From: Archivesica marissinica
Lineage: Eukaryota; Mollusca; Bivalvia; Venerida; Vesicomyidae
Reading direction: 5' to 3'
NCBI GenBank assembly: GCA_014843695.1
Contig: CM026387.1
Span: forward strand, 72,141,749 to 72,205,748
Length of the DNA: 64,000 bases
The notes below the pieces were generated by a model. It did no database searches. It saw nothing but the letters and a program-made list of their open reading frames with translations, and had not been told where the DNA came from. This document shows, piece by piece, positions 1 through 11,934 of the stretch. The stretch's first letter is position 1. Every line of letters starts with the position of its first letter. The translations under genes and the position numbers were made by a program.

Positions 1-2115
1 GGAGAACTTGGGTCCCCCTGTTTCAAGCCAATATCAGACATGAAGAATTCAGATTTTGCGGAATTGTACCGGATACAGGATTTAACCACGGTATACATTG
101 ATTTAATAGCTTTCACTAGCTTGCAACTAACATTTTCAGCAGCAAGTTTTTCATAGAGAAAAGCTCTATCAATTTTGTCAAAACATTGCTTATAATCGAT
201 AAAAATACAGTATAATTTTTGGCCCGAGTCAAGCACTTTTGAAATAATAGAGTGTAAAATAAAAATACAATCAACAATAGATTTTCCTTTTTGGAAACCA
301 AACTGATTTTTGGATATTTTATCCTGTTCAGTTGACCAATTTGTTAGTCTATTCAATAAAAGTTGAGAATATATTTTTGCAAGAACATTAACCAATGTGA
401 TGCCTCTATAATTACTTGCATCGTTCAGATCTCCTTTTTTAAATATGGGCGAGATGATACCTTCACCCCATGAACGAGGATATTCTCCCTTGGAATATAG
501 ATGCTTATATAACTTTAATAAAAATGGTGAAATTATTTCATAGGATGATTTAATCATTTCGCTAGTGATATTATCGACCCCAGGGCTTTTATTATTTTTC
601 TGTGAGAAAACCGCCGATCTTATTTCTTCCTCAGAAAAATCCCTATCTAGATACGCGCTTTCTATATTTGGCCCGTCTTCATGTGCATGTATTTCGCTGT
701 CGTCCCGCGTTTCACCATATAATTCTTTAAAGTGCTGCATTAAATCATTTAGTGACAGAGAATCAGGTTTACTTTCCGTTTTGTTCACTGTCTGCCTAAT
801 ATTTTTCCAGAACTTGCGCGGATTCGAACCTGCTAATTCGTTAATACGTTTCCCCTCCTCCCTTTTAAATTTTCTTTTCGCATATTTTTTCTTTCTATTA
901 TAATGCGTACGAGCAGTAATAAAATTTTGTCTAGAAATATCATCTTTTTTTCTGTTAAAAATATTACGTGCGCGTTTAAATTCACGTTTCGCTACGAAAC
1001 AACTTTCGTCAAACCATTTTTTATTTTGCATTTTACGCCCATGACTTTGGGTAATATTATTATTACGACAAATATTACCAAAGATCTCACTAGCGCTTGA
1101 ATACAATAGGCGTGAAAATCCCATAACCACGTGATCAATCGTATCGACTGCTATATCAGAAGTTAATTGTAGTAATTGCTCATGATTATTCATGAGTTTA
1201 TCTCTAAATGCGGGTAGTTTATCAATATCCCAAACCACTTGAACACGTTTCATTGCTAGATTTATGTGAATGGGAATTAACAGTCTTTCTGGGCAAGCTA
1301 AATAATAAGGGAGAATGTTCACTGAACTCATTAAAACCGTGTACCTCAAAATTACAAAGTAGCTCTAAATCTTCAAAATTACCGATCAAATAGTCCAGTG
1401 TACTCTGACCTCTCGCGGAGCAATATGTAAATTCACCTGCGTAACGATCGTTTGAAACGCGTCCATTGGCTATAACTAACCCAGTGGCTATACATGTATC
1501 CAATAGGCGCCGCCCATTATTGTCCACTGTGCGGTCCTGGTTTACACGATCTGGTATTTGAACCTCATGTACAAATGACACATTTTGATCAATATATTTG
1601 TCAAAAATTAAATAATCTAACAGATCGGCCGTACGACTATTTAAATCACCAGTAACGTAGACCTTTCCTAGATCATTATATTTAACGATATCTAGTTCTA
1701 AATTCTCGAAAAAATTGAAGTCATGAGTTTGTAATACATTTGAGTTAGAGGGTGGTATATACATGTGACAAATGTAAACATCTTCATCAAAAGAAAATAC
1801 TTGTTGATCTAGTTTTACCCAGATAATACCAAACTGATTTGTCTGTACAATTTTTACATGTTGTCTGATATTGTTTCTATAATAAAAAGATATTCCACCA
1901 CTAGTCCTGCCTTTGGTAGTATTGACTGACTTATTACCTGACATTTGAACACATGTATAGTTTTCAATGTCGAAAGTTAAAAGTTCATTTTTAGAGATCC
2001 AAGTTTCATTCAGAAAGATCAAATCAAAATCTGATATATAATCAAGGAAGTCAGGGTCTACAATATTTCGTTTTAACCCATGTACATTCCACGACAGTAC
2101 TTTTAGGGGTGGCTC
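1..2115 (-). pseudogene. LINE-A1 ORF2: endonuclease and reverse transcriptase (partial)
   Basis: ORF2 of an APE-class non-LTR retrotransposon, whose endonuclease nicks target DNA and whose reverse transcriptase primes from the nick. The reading starts near 2115 with an LSWNVHGL-type motif. It continues with NETW (catalytic Glu, about 2005) and GDLNSRT (Asp/Asn, about 1645), and ends the domain with FSEHSPL near 1290, where the usual SDH reads SEH. A frameshift near 1230-1260 separates it from the linker and RT. The RT then stays open to base 1, with SPGVDNITSEM, NYRGITLVN, FGFQKGKS, CIFIDYKQCFDKID and LKQGDPSS. The YADD box and C terminus lie outside the window. Frameshift and Asp-to-Glu change make it probably inactive. 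Confidence 0.85.
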
Positions 2116-2176
2116 TTCTTGACGCCCCTAATGTTCCATATCACTTGCACCTATACTAGGCCTATATAATGTATTG

Positions 2177-3352
2177 TCAATGTACAGTTTTTTCCCCGAC
2201 AAATTTCACAGATTTCCCCTCCGTTTTGGCCTTCTCCATAACTGGGTAAAGTGGTCTTCTCGCTTCCCGCACCGATCGTGGTAATTGCGCTCCAATGCCC
2301 CGCTCAGCACCCTTGAGATCGTCCGCCAGGTCGAACGAAGCGGCTCGAACCCGCTCCCTCTCCCCCCGAAGACGAAATTTGGCAAGTATTGGGCGGGCCT
2401 TAGTACCATTACGCTTGCCAATCCTGTGAATGTCCTCATACACGAATGTTTCGGCATCGTCGAATTTTAGTGTGTCCTTACACAGATCCGTCACAAGTTG
2501 CCTACAGTTCTCCGTAACCCCACCTTCCGGGAAACCATAAAATAGCAGGTTATTTTGTAACGATTGCATTTCTAGGTATGTTATCTGATCTTCAGTTTCC
2601 TATTTTTGGTCATGCAGAACTTTAGGCTGTTTTTCTAGGTTTCGACAAGTTTTTTCCATGGATTTGACTTCATATATTGTGCGTTTTAGTTCGCCCTTCA
2701 CTTCCTCACTTTCTCCAGCGGCAAACGTGCAGTATTTCTCAGTTTCACTAATACGTGAATCCATATGCTTGAACTTAGTTTCCAGGTCATTCATTTTCGC
2801 ATTAATTGTAGTAACAGTTTTTTCTATTTTCTCCATAGATTGTAATTTCAGTTTCACAGATTTGATCTCTTGTAACAGTTCCGTGGCCCACTGTGGCGGT
2901 GTGGATCCTAACGGTGGCGGACTGGTCAAACCACTGGGCATACCATCGGGCATAACACCGTGCATAGCTGGCATAGCAGGCACAAATCCTGTAGGGCTGG
3001 TCATGCCTGGCATACCTGGCATGTATGGCCTCATGCCGTACGGATATGATGGAACGGTCATATTTGCATACATATAATTCCAGTCAGTTAAGTCAGTTAG
3101 ATTTAAATTACTCACTGGTCTAGGATTATTAACTCCAGTTTTTAAATCCGATCCATTACTACCACTACCGTGTTTATTTTTTTTTGATTGTTCATTTTCC
3201 ACACTTTTCAATGAATGAGCCGTGCCTGTGTCCGTGTCCGTTGACCATGCGATTTGGCTATCGTCCAGTAATGGCGAACTCGCTACACGTTTATTTTTTG
3301 TCTTATTGTGCTGCTCTGTATTGTTATTCTCAGATGTATCCTTGCCCGACAT
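2177..3352 (-). pseudogene. LINE-A1 ORF1 (nucleic-acid-binding protein)
   Basis: ORF1 proteins of LINEs coat the element RNA. This one starts at an ATG at 3352 (MSGKD); a longer in-frame start at 3376 is possible. It has a polar N terminus, a Pro/Met/Gly-rich stretch (about 2930-3060), a helical coiled-coil-like segment rich in Lys/Glu (about 2610-2880), then an RNA-binding region resembling the L1 ORF1 C-terminal half, with IHRIGKR, KARPILAKF and GIGAQLP motifs. One in-frame TAG at 2600-2602 interrupts it; both halves are in the same frame, so it needs only one substitution to have decayed. Closest relative here: 55365-56480. Confidence 0.8.
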
Positions 3353-3424
3353 TGGTAAACATACTATATAATCCAAATATTCCAGAATATCCGAGATAAA
3401 ACTCCCATAGACGCATAATTTTCA

Positions 3425-3651
3425 GTGTTTTTACTAAAAGTTAACAGAGAATTAAAAACATGTCCACTCTGTGCTCAATCACGTAATATGACCATATCAT
3501 CAGCAAACAACAATAGCAATAGGGCAATATCATCAATTAATAATCCAGACTCGTTGTTACCCTGTAAAAAGAATTCTAAATCTTCAACAAACAATGAAAA
3601 CAAAATGGGTGACATTATCTCTCCTTGTCTCAGGCCAATGGCGTATTCAAA
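3425..3651 (-). pseudogene. LINE-C1 reverse transcriptase, downstream fragment
   Basis: The minus-strand translation gives an RT core: GLRQGEIMSP (template/primer-binding region), FSLFVEDLELFLQ, then LLLLFADDMVIL, where FADD is the metal-binding catalytic box. A stop follows the box within a few residues. It matches the LINE-C2 segment at 31640-31830 almost residue for residue in the same motifs. It is the continuation of 20016-21538, displaced by insertion of LINE-B1. Confidence 0.8.
3646..3651. repeat. Target-site duplication of LINE-B1, left copy (ttcaaa)
   Basis: The hexamer ttcaaa lies directly before the 5' end of LINE-B1 and recurs at 20016-20021 directly after its 3' end. In the reading frame of the host LINE-C it falls in the same codons (FE of the FEY motif) on both sides, which supports a duplication and not chance. 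Confidence 0.65.
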
Positions 3652-3757
3652 TGTAATTTAATGGCGGACAGTGAAGGTGGTGTGAACATTTTGGGAATAC
3701 TTTTATTAGATTTTATACTTTTAACAATTAGATCGTGAGTATAAACTTGTCAAGAAG

Positions 3758-5555
3758 TTGCCAGAAAGTATATGTAGACTATATATAGTATATTTGTTGG
3801 ATTTCGTGAATGCCATAATGGCTGCGAATACGACTTTCTCAGTACCTGTGCAGAACATATTTGAAATGTTGAACGAGCGGAAAATGGAGGTAGGCCTACA
3901 ACATGTATCAGGACCGTCCGATGTTTCAAGACAGGACTTTGTATCGAGCACTATCGATGATAAGCTTATTTTGATGTTTGATGAGTTGAAATTTATCAGA
4001 AATGAACAGCTATCATGTAGCGCAGGTATGGCGACATTCCAGAGATCATTGTCACAGGTGAACGATAAAGTAGGTCAAGTGCAGAATGTGACAAATTCAG
4101 AAACAGCGTTATTAAGAACGATAGCATACAAGTCTATAGATATGGAAGCCAGATCCAGGAGAAACAACTTGATAATTCGAGGAATCACAGAGGTGAAAAT
4201 TGTAGGATGATCATGTCCGATTTTTTAGCAAACAGACTGGATCTAGATAACAGAGATGTTTATATCACAGGGTACATAGACTAGGTGCAAGAATACAAGG
4301 TAGAAAGTTTAACAAAAGACCAATCATTGTGAATTTCCGAGACTTTGGAGATGTTGAACTAATAATGAGCAGAGTTTATAGGTTAAAGGGTGTGCCGGGA
4401 ATATCTGTTGATTATGAATTTCCCAGAGAAATTCAGGAAGCCAGATCTAGGCTATGGCCGAAATATAAACAGTGTAGATCGCAGTTCCCAAATTCGAAAG
4501 TGAGCTTAGTGTATCCAGCAAAGTTGATTAGAGACGGGCGAGTAGTGTACGATGAATTTCCAGATTGGACTTTTTACATGAGAGCCAATAGGTTACAGAA
4601 TATCGAGTTCATCGGTAATCAGAATACACATCAGTCCAGAGGTAACCAGAATCATGGTGATAACATGGGACAACAATTCACCGGAAGCAATACATTGAAC
4701 AATACAGAAGGCCACATATGGACAATTAACCAATACCCTACACCCCACCACCCACCCTCTCTAAACATGAACCCTCCAACGGTATCCAGTCGGGATAGTT
4801 TGCATCAAATGAAAGCACCACCAGCGAATGCAGGTGCATACAGCGAGGCGAACTGCAACCTACCCAGAATGAACGATTATCCCCCTCATTTTCCAGAGAA
4901 TTTACCCCCAGTATTGTGTAGTTACACCCAAATGAGTGACTCCCAAGAAACAACGAACAATGTTACATCAAAAACAACAGAAGCTGCGGATGTTACTTCA
5001 ATGAAGACCATTCCCACTGAACACATGTCCGTAGGTACTGGTGATAGTGACATCAACAACATTCTGCTACAGCCCCCAGTGATTACCAATGCATTTAATA
5101 CACCCCTTTCGGAAACTGGATTGCTTGCCAGCTCTTGCTCAAATACAGTTAATAGTGAAGAACTATATATAAATGAAACACTTACCTTGATGCCAAACGC
5201 AAAAACTCCATTAGTCACAGAAAGTGTAAATGTAAACGAAAACAGTGTAACGATGATAAATACGTCTAGTGTAATCCCAGATGTATATCCACAAACAGAG
5301 CGTCAACCACAGAATTATAAACCTGCGATACATACATCAACTGTCAATCATAAAGGAGTGGCACATGTTTCCCGTGCAAACAACCGACGTACACAGAGAG
5401 CAACATCGGCAAGTCCATATTGTCGTAGCGTATCATGCTCTAGAGACAGGAATTCCCCTGTTTCTATAAATAGAAACACAGAAAACCCAATTTCCCATAC
5501 ATCAACAGAGGTAGGACGATGTGGAGAAGGTTCATTTGCGCTGTGCCTCACTTAA
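3758..5555 (+). pseudogene. LINE-B1 ORF1
   Basis: An ORF1-type RNA-binding protein in two frames. 3758-4210 reads an N-terminal region ending SRRNNLIIRGITE, which is the start of the L1-ORF1-like RRM. After a frameshifted stretch containing HRVHRLGA (about 4262-4290), 4329-5555 reads INFRDF, a conserved helix REIQEARSRLWPKYKQCR and KLIRDGRVVYDEFPDW, which closes the C-terminal RNA-binding domain. The remaining roughly 300 residues are a low-complexity, Asn/Thr/Ser/Pro-rich tail with no recognisable domain. The original start could be the ATG at 3758 or at 3818. The tail end overlaps the start of ORF2 (from 5519). Confidence 0.7.
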
Positions 5556-6313
5556 CGTACAGGGATTGTTTACAAAACGTACAAAACAAACTAAAATGTC
5601 AATACTTGAATGATATTCTCATAAACAATGATATTGTAATGTTTACAGAAACTTGGACGGATCAGTTTTCTGAGTTACATGTAGAAGGTTTTGAGTATTT
5701 TGTTTTACATAGAACGTTGGTTAAAACTACTTCTAAACGAAACTCCGGAGGTATTATTATTTATGTTAAGAATGAACTTGTATGTGATGATACTTTATTT
5801 TTTACATGTCAAGATGACATTATATGGGTAAAAATTGCGGCAAGTAAACTAAATATTGACAAGGATGTAATGGTTGGACTATGTTATGTGTTACCTGATG
5901 ACAGTAGTAGACAGTCAGTTGTTGAAAATTGCATGTTTGACAGATTGATTGATTCTGTTATAAATGTAGATAATATTTGTAAAGGTAATTGTTATTATGC
6001 ATTATTTGGTGATTATAACTCACGTACGTCTACTTTACCTGATTTTGTAGCAAATGATAACGGTATGTATATGACGACTACACGGATGACTCCGAATTTC
6101 AACGTAGATCACAGGATCAAGGTCATGTTAATAATAACGGCCTTCTGTTACTAGATTTATGTAAGCAAACTGGTTTAAGGATTTTGAACGGTCGTGTTTG
6201 TCAAGATTCACTGTTAGGAAAATACATGTTTGTAAACAGCAGAGGTTGTAGCGTTATTGATTATGTATTATAAACCAGAAATGTTCTATATGATTGAAAA
6301 GTTTGAGATTGAT
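5519..6313 (+). pseudogene. LINE-B1 ORF2, endonuclease N-terminal part
   Basis: An APE-like endonuclease. A SLNVQGL motif lies at about 5550, followed by a frameshift. Then come FTETW (catalytic Glu, about 5645), GGIIIYVKNE, DIIWVKI and GDYNSRT (Asp/Asn, about 6010), another frameshift near 6130, then GLRILNGR and CSVIDYVL. The domain is cut at 6313 by Gypsy-1, just before its final catalytic block. The missing DPNIVSDHC segment lies directly beyond the other side of Gypsy-1, at 16648. Confidence 0.8.
6310..6313. repeat. Gypsy-1 target-site duplication, left (TGAT)
   Basis: TGAT lies immediately before the first LTR base and again at 16644-16647, immediately after the last LTR base. Short 4-5-bp duplications are typical of Gypsy integrases. 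With one copy removed, the LINE-B1 endonuclease frame is continuous across the site. Confidence 0.9.
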
Positions 6314-6728
6314 TGTACCCTCTTGCCCTATCGGCTTAATGCCTATACTGGGTCTAGGGTGTCGAGGTTCGGTTTCATGTCCTGGACTCGCTGGGCAAAT
6401 AAATGGAACAACTAAGTTGACTGTGCATATCGTTTACTGTAGTGTACTATGTTAATTCAAACTGTCATGGACCCGAACCCATCTTGTGGAGATGAGTTTA
6501 TTTCCACTGGCCACACACACTACCCCCTCTCACTGTGACGTTATGCTGCGGTTACAAGTACATCTTGATGTTGTTAAAAACTAGTAAGTTATCTGTCCCG
6601 CCATTAAACCTGTCAAACGATATTGTGTTCACTCCGAATATCTCGTGAAAACCAGGGACACAACTCTAATGTCATTATAATACAATTTAACCCAATTTAC
6701 AAAAAGTGTTAAAATCCACACGGTTACA
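6314..6728 (-). repeat. Gypsy-1 3' LTR
   Basis: 415 bp, TG...CA on either strand. It is identical to 16226-16643 except for two substitutions and two small indels. On the element strand it holds a TATA-like TATTATAA about 60 bp from the start and an AATAAA polyadenylation signal upstream of CTCATCTCC. The sequence is continuous (no insertions) at the two points where the Gypsy-2 LTR carries GT-AG inserts: between 6554 and 6555, and between 6479 and 6480. Confidence 0.95.
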
Positions 6729-6730
6729 CA

Positions 6731-6740
6731 CTTCCCCCTT
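6731..6740 (-). other. Polypurine tract of Gypsy-1
   Basis: The element strand reads aagggggaag two bases before the 3' LTR. A purine run in this position primes plus-strand DNA synthesis in LTR retrotransposons. Confidence 0.8.
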
Positions 6741-7168
6741 GTCTGAAATGACGTCCCGTCATTATACAGTCAATCAGTCAAACAGCGTCAACTTAATATC
6801 TCCTATACTACAACTATCCAAACATCACATGCATGTACTATCCACACACTACTTTACATGTTATACATCTGTTACATGTTATTACCTACTTTCTACTTAA
6901 TGGCTTTATACATTAATTCCATATACTACATGTATCTAATACTACATATATCTACTACTTACTATTAACATAGCAAAACATGTGTACAAAAATTGTTACT
7001 TCATATACTCGTTTGCATACCACTGTTATGCAATACACCATTCTGCCCCCCTATAACCAAATATTGCAACCTCGCAATACTAGGTATACCATATGACTGT
7101 ATACAAAATCAGATTATTAAAAGCAATTAAAAAGTTTATTAAAAAAACCAGTTACATGTATTTCCATA
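6741..7168 (-). other. Gypsy-1 3' non-coding region
   Basis: 428 bp between the pol stop and the polypurine tract. AT-rich, with many TACATGTA-type words. No ORF of note, and specifically no third gene resembling an envelope. Confidence 0.7.
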
Positions 7169-7749
7169 TCATTTCAAGATACTAGCAAGGACATTCCTTG
7201 CCATATCACTGTCCATGCTGTTTAGGGCGCCAGACATTACCAATGAGTTCACAGCATGTATCTTTGTGTCATATGGTAATGCATTCGCACTATACATCTG
7301 ATAATCTTTGTATCTATCAGGTTCTCTTCTTTCTCTGATGGATCTTCTTGGCGGTGGTTTTGGAGGTACCGTTCTCGGTTCCTCTTCTTTTGGTTTACTA
7401 ATAATGTCCTCAGACTCTGTGTTCCTTCTTGTATCATCGTCATCTTTATCTTCAATATCTGTGGTTTCCAATGTTCTCGGTGTCTCTGACTTATCCTCTC
7501 TCTCATAACCCATAGTTTTTTCTGGTATCTCCTTTTCTACTGCTCCTGCAGTTTTTGGATTGGAGGTATCAACATCTCCATTCACTTCCACTTCTTCTAT
7601 AACATTCATTCTACCATCTCCAATCAATTGTTCCACTGTGTTAATTACCTCTGAATTAACGTCATCACCTCTATCAACTTCTCTAACTGCATTCTCTTCT
7701 TCCACTATGTTAACTCCCTCTATATTAACTTCATTATCTCTAACTACAT

Positions 7750-8010
7750 TCACTACTTCATCATTATCTCTCAGAACGTCTAGATGTGAATGTCCTAATT
7801 CATCATTACCCATCAGAATGTCTGCTTGAGTATTTCCTAATTCTTCATTAGCTCTCTGAAGAACTGATCGAGTATTTCCTAATTCTTCATTACCTCTCAG
7901 AAGATCTGCTTGAGTATTTCCTAATGCTTCATTATCTCTCAGAAGATCTGCTTGAGTATTTCCTAATGCTTCATTATCTCTCAGAAGATCTGATCGAGTA
8001 TGTCCTAAGG
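7750..8010 (-). repeat. 42-bp tandem repeat in the pol C-terminal tail
   Basis: About six in-frame copies of a 42-bp unit encoding 14 residues of the type LLRDNEALGNTQAD. The unit length is a multiple of three, so copy number can change without breaking the frame. Copies near 7900-8000 are nearly identical and those near 7750-7850 more diverged. It lies after the integrase core, in an Asp/Glu-rich, probably disordered tail. Confidence 0.85.
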
Positions 8011-11000
8011 TGTCCGGATCACCTCCGATACTTGTCTCTACAACAAGGTTAAACATCTCTTCATCCTCTGTGTCACTGGTGACGTCACTTCTACTCTGAA
8101 TATCTTCTATATTCTCTGTATTTCTAGTATCCACCTCTTCCTCATGTATCTCTATAGGTCTATCTTGTATGACATCCTTCACCTGCTCCTCCAATTCATC
8201 CAGGTGATTAACTAGATGTAGATGGTTACTATGAAGTGTCTTCACTATCCCTGACTTGTCTCCTTTCACTCGAAACACCGGTATTTCTGTCCTTGGTTGT
8301 TCAATAACCGTGTAAAATTCTTCCTCAAATCGATCTGCTATCTTGTGTTTTCCTTCATGTGTGAGTATCTTCACTATCACTTTATCACCAACGTGTATCT
8401 TTACTGCCTTAGCTCGCCTATCATAGTATTTCTTCTGCTTTGTCTTTGATCTCTCCACATGTTGTTCTACTATAGTCTGCGTTTTCTTTATCCTGTCTCT
8501 GAGGTCATCTATGTACTCTTTTGTTGTTCTGCTTGTTGTGTCTGCATATGCCTTTTCAAACGTTACATCCACTGGTAATTTTGGTTTCCTTCCGAACATA
8601 AGCTCGTATGGCGATATTCTTGTGGCTTCATGGGGAGTACAATTGTAAGCATAAACAAGCGAGTTTATGTACTTCTTCCAATCGGCCTTTTCTGCGTTTT
8701 CAAGAGTACCGAGCATATTTAACAGAGTTCTGTTCATTCTCTCTGGTCCTGAATTTCCTTGTGGGTGATATGGTGTAGTGTGACTCTTTTTCATGTTGGC
8801 TATCTCACACAGTTCTTTGATTATCTGGCTGTCAAAATTAGCCCCTTGGTCTGAGTGTAGTCTGGTAGGTATTCCGTAGTTTACGATGAAATGATTGTAA
8901 AATGCTTCAGCGGTGGTCTTTGCTGTTTGGTTTTTTGTCGGGATTGCCACTGGATATTTGGTATAGTGATCCGTTATCACTAGTACATTCCCAAATCCTC
9001 CTTTTGATGACTCTAACGTTAGGAAATCGAAGTATATTAGCTCTAACGGATATGTTGTTGTTATTCCAACTAACGGAGCTCTCTGTGTTGTTGTTTTTAT
9101 CCGAATGCATCTGTCACACTTTCCTACCCACTAATCTACATCATTGAACATACCAGTCCAGTAATATCGTTCTCTCATCAATCTCATCATTCTTTCTCTA
9201 CCAGGGTGTCCTATGTCATCATGCAGTCCGTTTAAAATATATTTCCTGTATACATCCGGTATCACTAACTGATCAATTAATTCCTCCTCTACATTCACTC
9301 TTCTATATAGAACTCCTCTCTTAATTTTCAAATATTTGAACTGTCGCTTCATCGTCATCTCATCTCTTGATAGTATGTATCTTGGTAGTTGTTGATCAAT
9401 AACTGCTATCCTCCATTTCTCTATTAGTGGATCTTGTCTCTGTTTCCGTCGTATTTCTTTAAGTTCTATCTGGGCTAAACCTTGTCCCGGGTCTTCTGTT
9501 GCTTCTATTATGTTGATATTAAATGAAGGTAGCACTTCTGCAAATGGTGGGTTTATCTTGCAACAACATATAGCCTTTACAGATTTGTCGTCTATCTTCA
9601 TCACATCTTCATTGTCTTTCTGTACCTTCTCATGCGGGTATCTGCTTAAGGGATCCGCGTCGGTGTTCTTTAATCCAGCACGATAGTATATATCGAAGTT
9701 GAATTCACCTAATGCTGAAGCCCATCTCTGACCAGTAGCATCTAATTTAGCAGTGGTAAGAATGTACGTCAATGGGTTGTTATCTGTTAATACAGTGAAT
9801 TGATTGATTGCTAGGTAATCTTTGAACTTCTCAGTGACTGCCCATTTCAAAGATAAAAACTCAAGTTTGTATGCAGAGTAATTACGTTCCGATTTCGAAA
9901 GGGCTCTACTAGCAAAGGCTATAACTTTCTTCTGGTCTCCTTGCAGTTGGTATAATACCGCACCGAGTCCTTTGCCAGAAGCGTCTGTATGTAGTTCGAA
10001 TGGTTTTTCAAAATCAGGGTAACTTAAAATTGGTGGCGATGATAGGATGACCTTCAATTCTTCAAATGTACTTTGCTCGATTTCTGTCCATTGCCAGTCT
10101 TTGGCTGATTTCTTCTTGCCTTTCTTTCCCATAGTAGGTGGTAGTAATTCTGACAATGGTCTGGTTATTTTACTAAAATCCTGTATGAAACGACGGTAAT
10201 ATCCGGCAAAAGCGAGAAATGATCTAAGTTCGTCCGCATTTGCTGGAGTCGGCCATTTTCTAATCCTCTCTATTTTACTTGGGTCAGTCTCAATTCCGTT
10301 GTTACTAACCACATGTCCGAGAAAATTTACTTTGGTTTGGAAGAATTGACATTTTTCAGGTGCTAATTTAAGACCACATGTTTTCAATTTGGACAAAACA
10401 AGATCAAGACGTTCTATGTGTTCTTGATAATTTCTGCTGAAAATTATCAGATCATCTAAGTAGATGATACATATCTTGAGGTTTAAATCCCCTAAACATT
10501 CTTCCATGAGCCTTTGGTATGTTGATGGGCTATTCGTGAGACCAAACGGCATTTTGTTGAATTCCCAAAATCCAAGGCCACCTACAGTAAAACTAGTCCT
10601 CTGGTGTTCTTCTACCTCCACTTGGTGGTACCCAGATTTCATGTCTATCGTCGTGAAATATTTGGCACCATTTAAGCAATCGAATACTTCTTCGATCCGT
10701 GGGAGGGCATATGAATCCCTAACTGTCTTGCTGTTTAGAATCCGATAGTCCACGCACATTCTTAGCTGTCCATTCTTCTTTCATACGAGGACTACTGGTG
10801 ATGCCCACGGAGATTTCGATGGTCTTATGATCCCGGAGGAAAGAAGCTGTTCTAAATGTTGCCTCACTTCCTCAATCATGCTGGGCGGAATTCGTCTATG
10901 CTTCAGTTTGAAGGGTATTTCATCTGTCAAATCTATTCTATGCCTTACTTCACTGCACTGGCCTATATCTAAATCGCTTGTTGAAAACATATCCTTGTGT

Positions 11001-11934
11001 CTCATCAAAAGATGCTTCAACGTTTCCTTATGTTCATTATCTAGTATATTGTCTTCATCTATATGGAGTTCCTGTATGAGTTGCCATCTTTTCTTATCCA
11101 ATCGCCCATCTTCTATATTGTCAACTATTTCCTCTTCAATTGTGACCGGCTGAAGTTCACACATGATTGCCTTTGGTGCTATGGAAACTGTGTTTGTAGT
11201 CAGGTTTGATAGTGTGACATTAAACTGTGTTTTCTTGTTGTATTCAAAGTGAATAATTCCAGGTGTTACATCTACATAATTTGGTATATTGGCATCAAGT
11301 GTCTCTTGAAGGATGGCTGAAGTAGGATGGTATTCAAGTTCTTTATCTGTGTAAGCTGGTATGTCTATGGTTTCATTTGGTCTAAGAATAATTCTCTGTG
11401 TTGTAGCATTTCTAACTATTGCTAGTTTATCCTTATTCCGTTTTAGCGCTCGATCCCGCATAACCATCGTCCTAAATGTCAGGTACCATGGTACATGTAA
11501 GTTGGATCGTTGAAGAAATTGAGATCCAAAAGTGTGTCTGCACTCATCCAACAGTTCTTTGATTATGTTTGTACCAATGATAATAGGTGTTGTTGCAGAG
11601 AACTTTGTATCTGGTACAATAAGGAAGAGGCATGTATGTGTGTCTGACTTAGGTAGACCTTCAGTGATATTTAAATCAGCTGCTATATAGCCAAGATAAG
11701 GTAGATCTTCCCCATCAGCACACTCTATTCTGAGGATATTCTTTAGTGGCTTAATTTCTGTGTCACTAAAATGTTCTTGGTGGAATGATTCCGACATCAG
11801 GCTGACTACGCTTCCTGTATCTAGAAGAGCCTGTGCTGGAATATTATTCAATGTCAAATTGATTTCAGTTACTTCTCCTACTAGTCTGGGATCTTTATTG
11901 TCAGTGCTCTGGTTCGACCCCTCTACGCGAGCAC

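Larger units (their letters stand above)
1..3400 (-). mobile_element. LINE-A1 non-LTR retrotransposon, 5' part
   Basis: On the minus strand this reads, in order, an ORF1, an APE-type endonuclease and the first half of a reverse transcriptase, and then runs off the window at base 1. It belongs to the same family as LINE-A2 (55344-60025): both ORF1s begin MSGK, have a basic Asn/Lys-rich N terminus, and share the later RNA-binding region. The 5' end near 3400 is an estimate; a LINE-C reverse-transcriptase fragment begins just beyond it at 3425. The element is broken by at least one stop and one frameshift. Confidence 0.85.

Noticed and set aside
2285..3399. Plus-strand ORFs opposite LINE-A1 ORF1
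   Set aside because: Shadow frames; the minus strand carries the recognisable ORF1 motifs.
6741..7168. Possible env-like third gene of Gypsy-1
   Set aside because: Only 428 bp and no open frame with a signal peptide or membrane segment.
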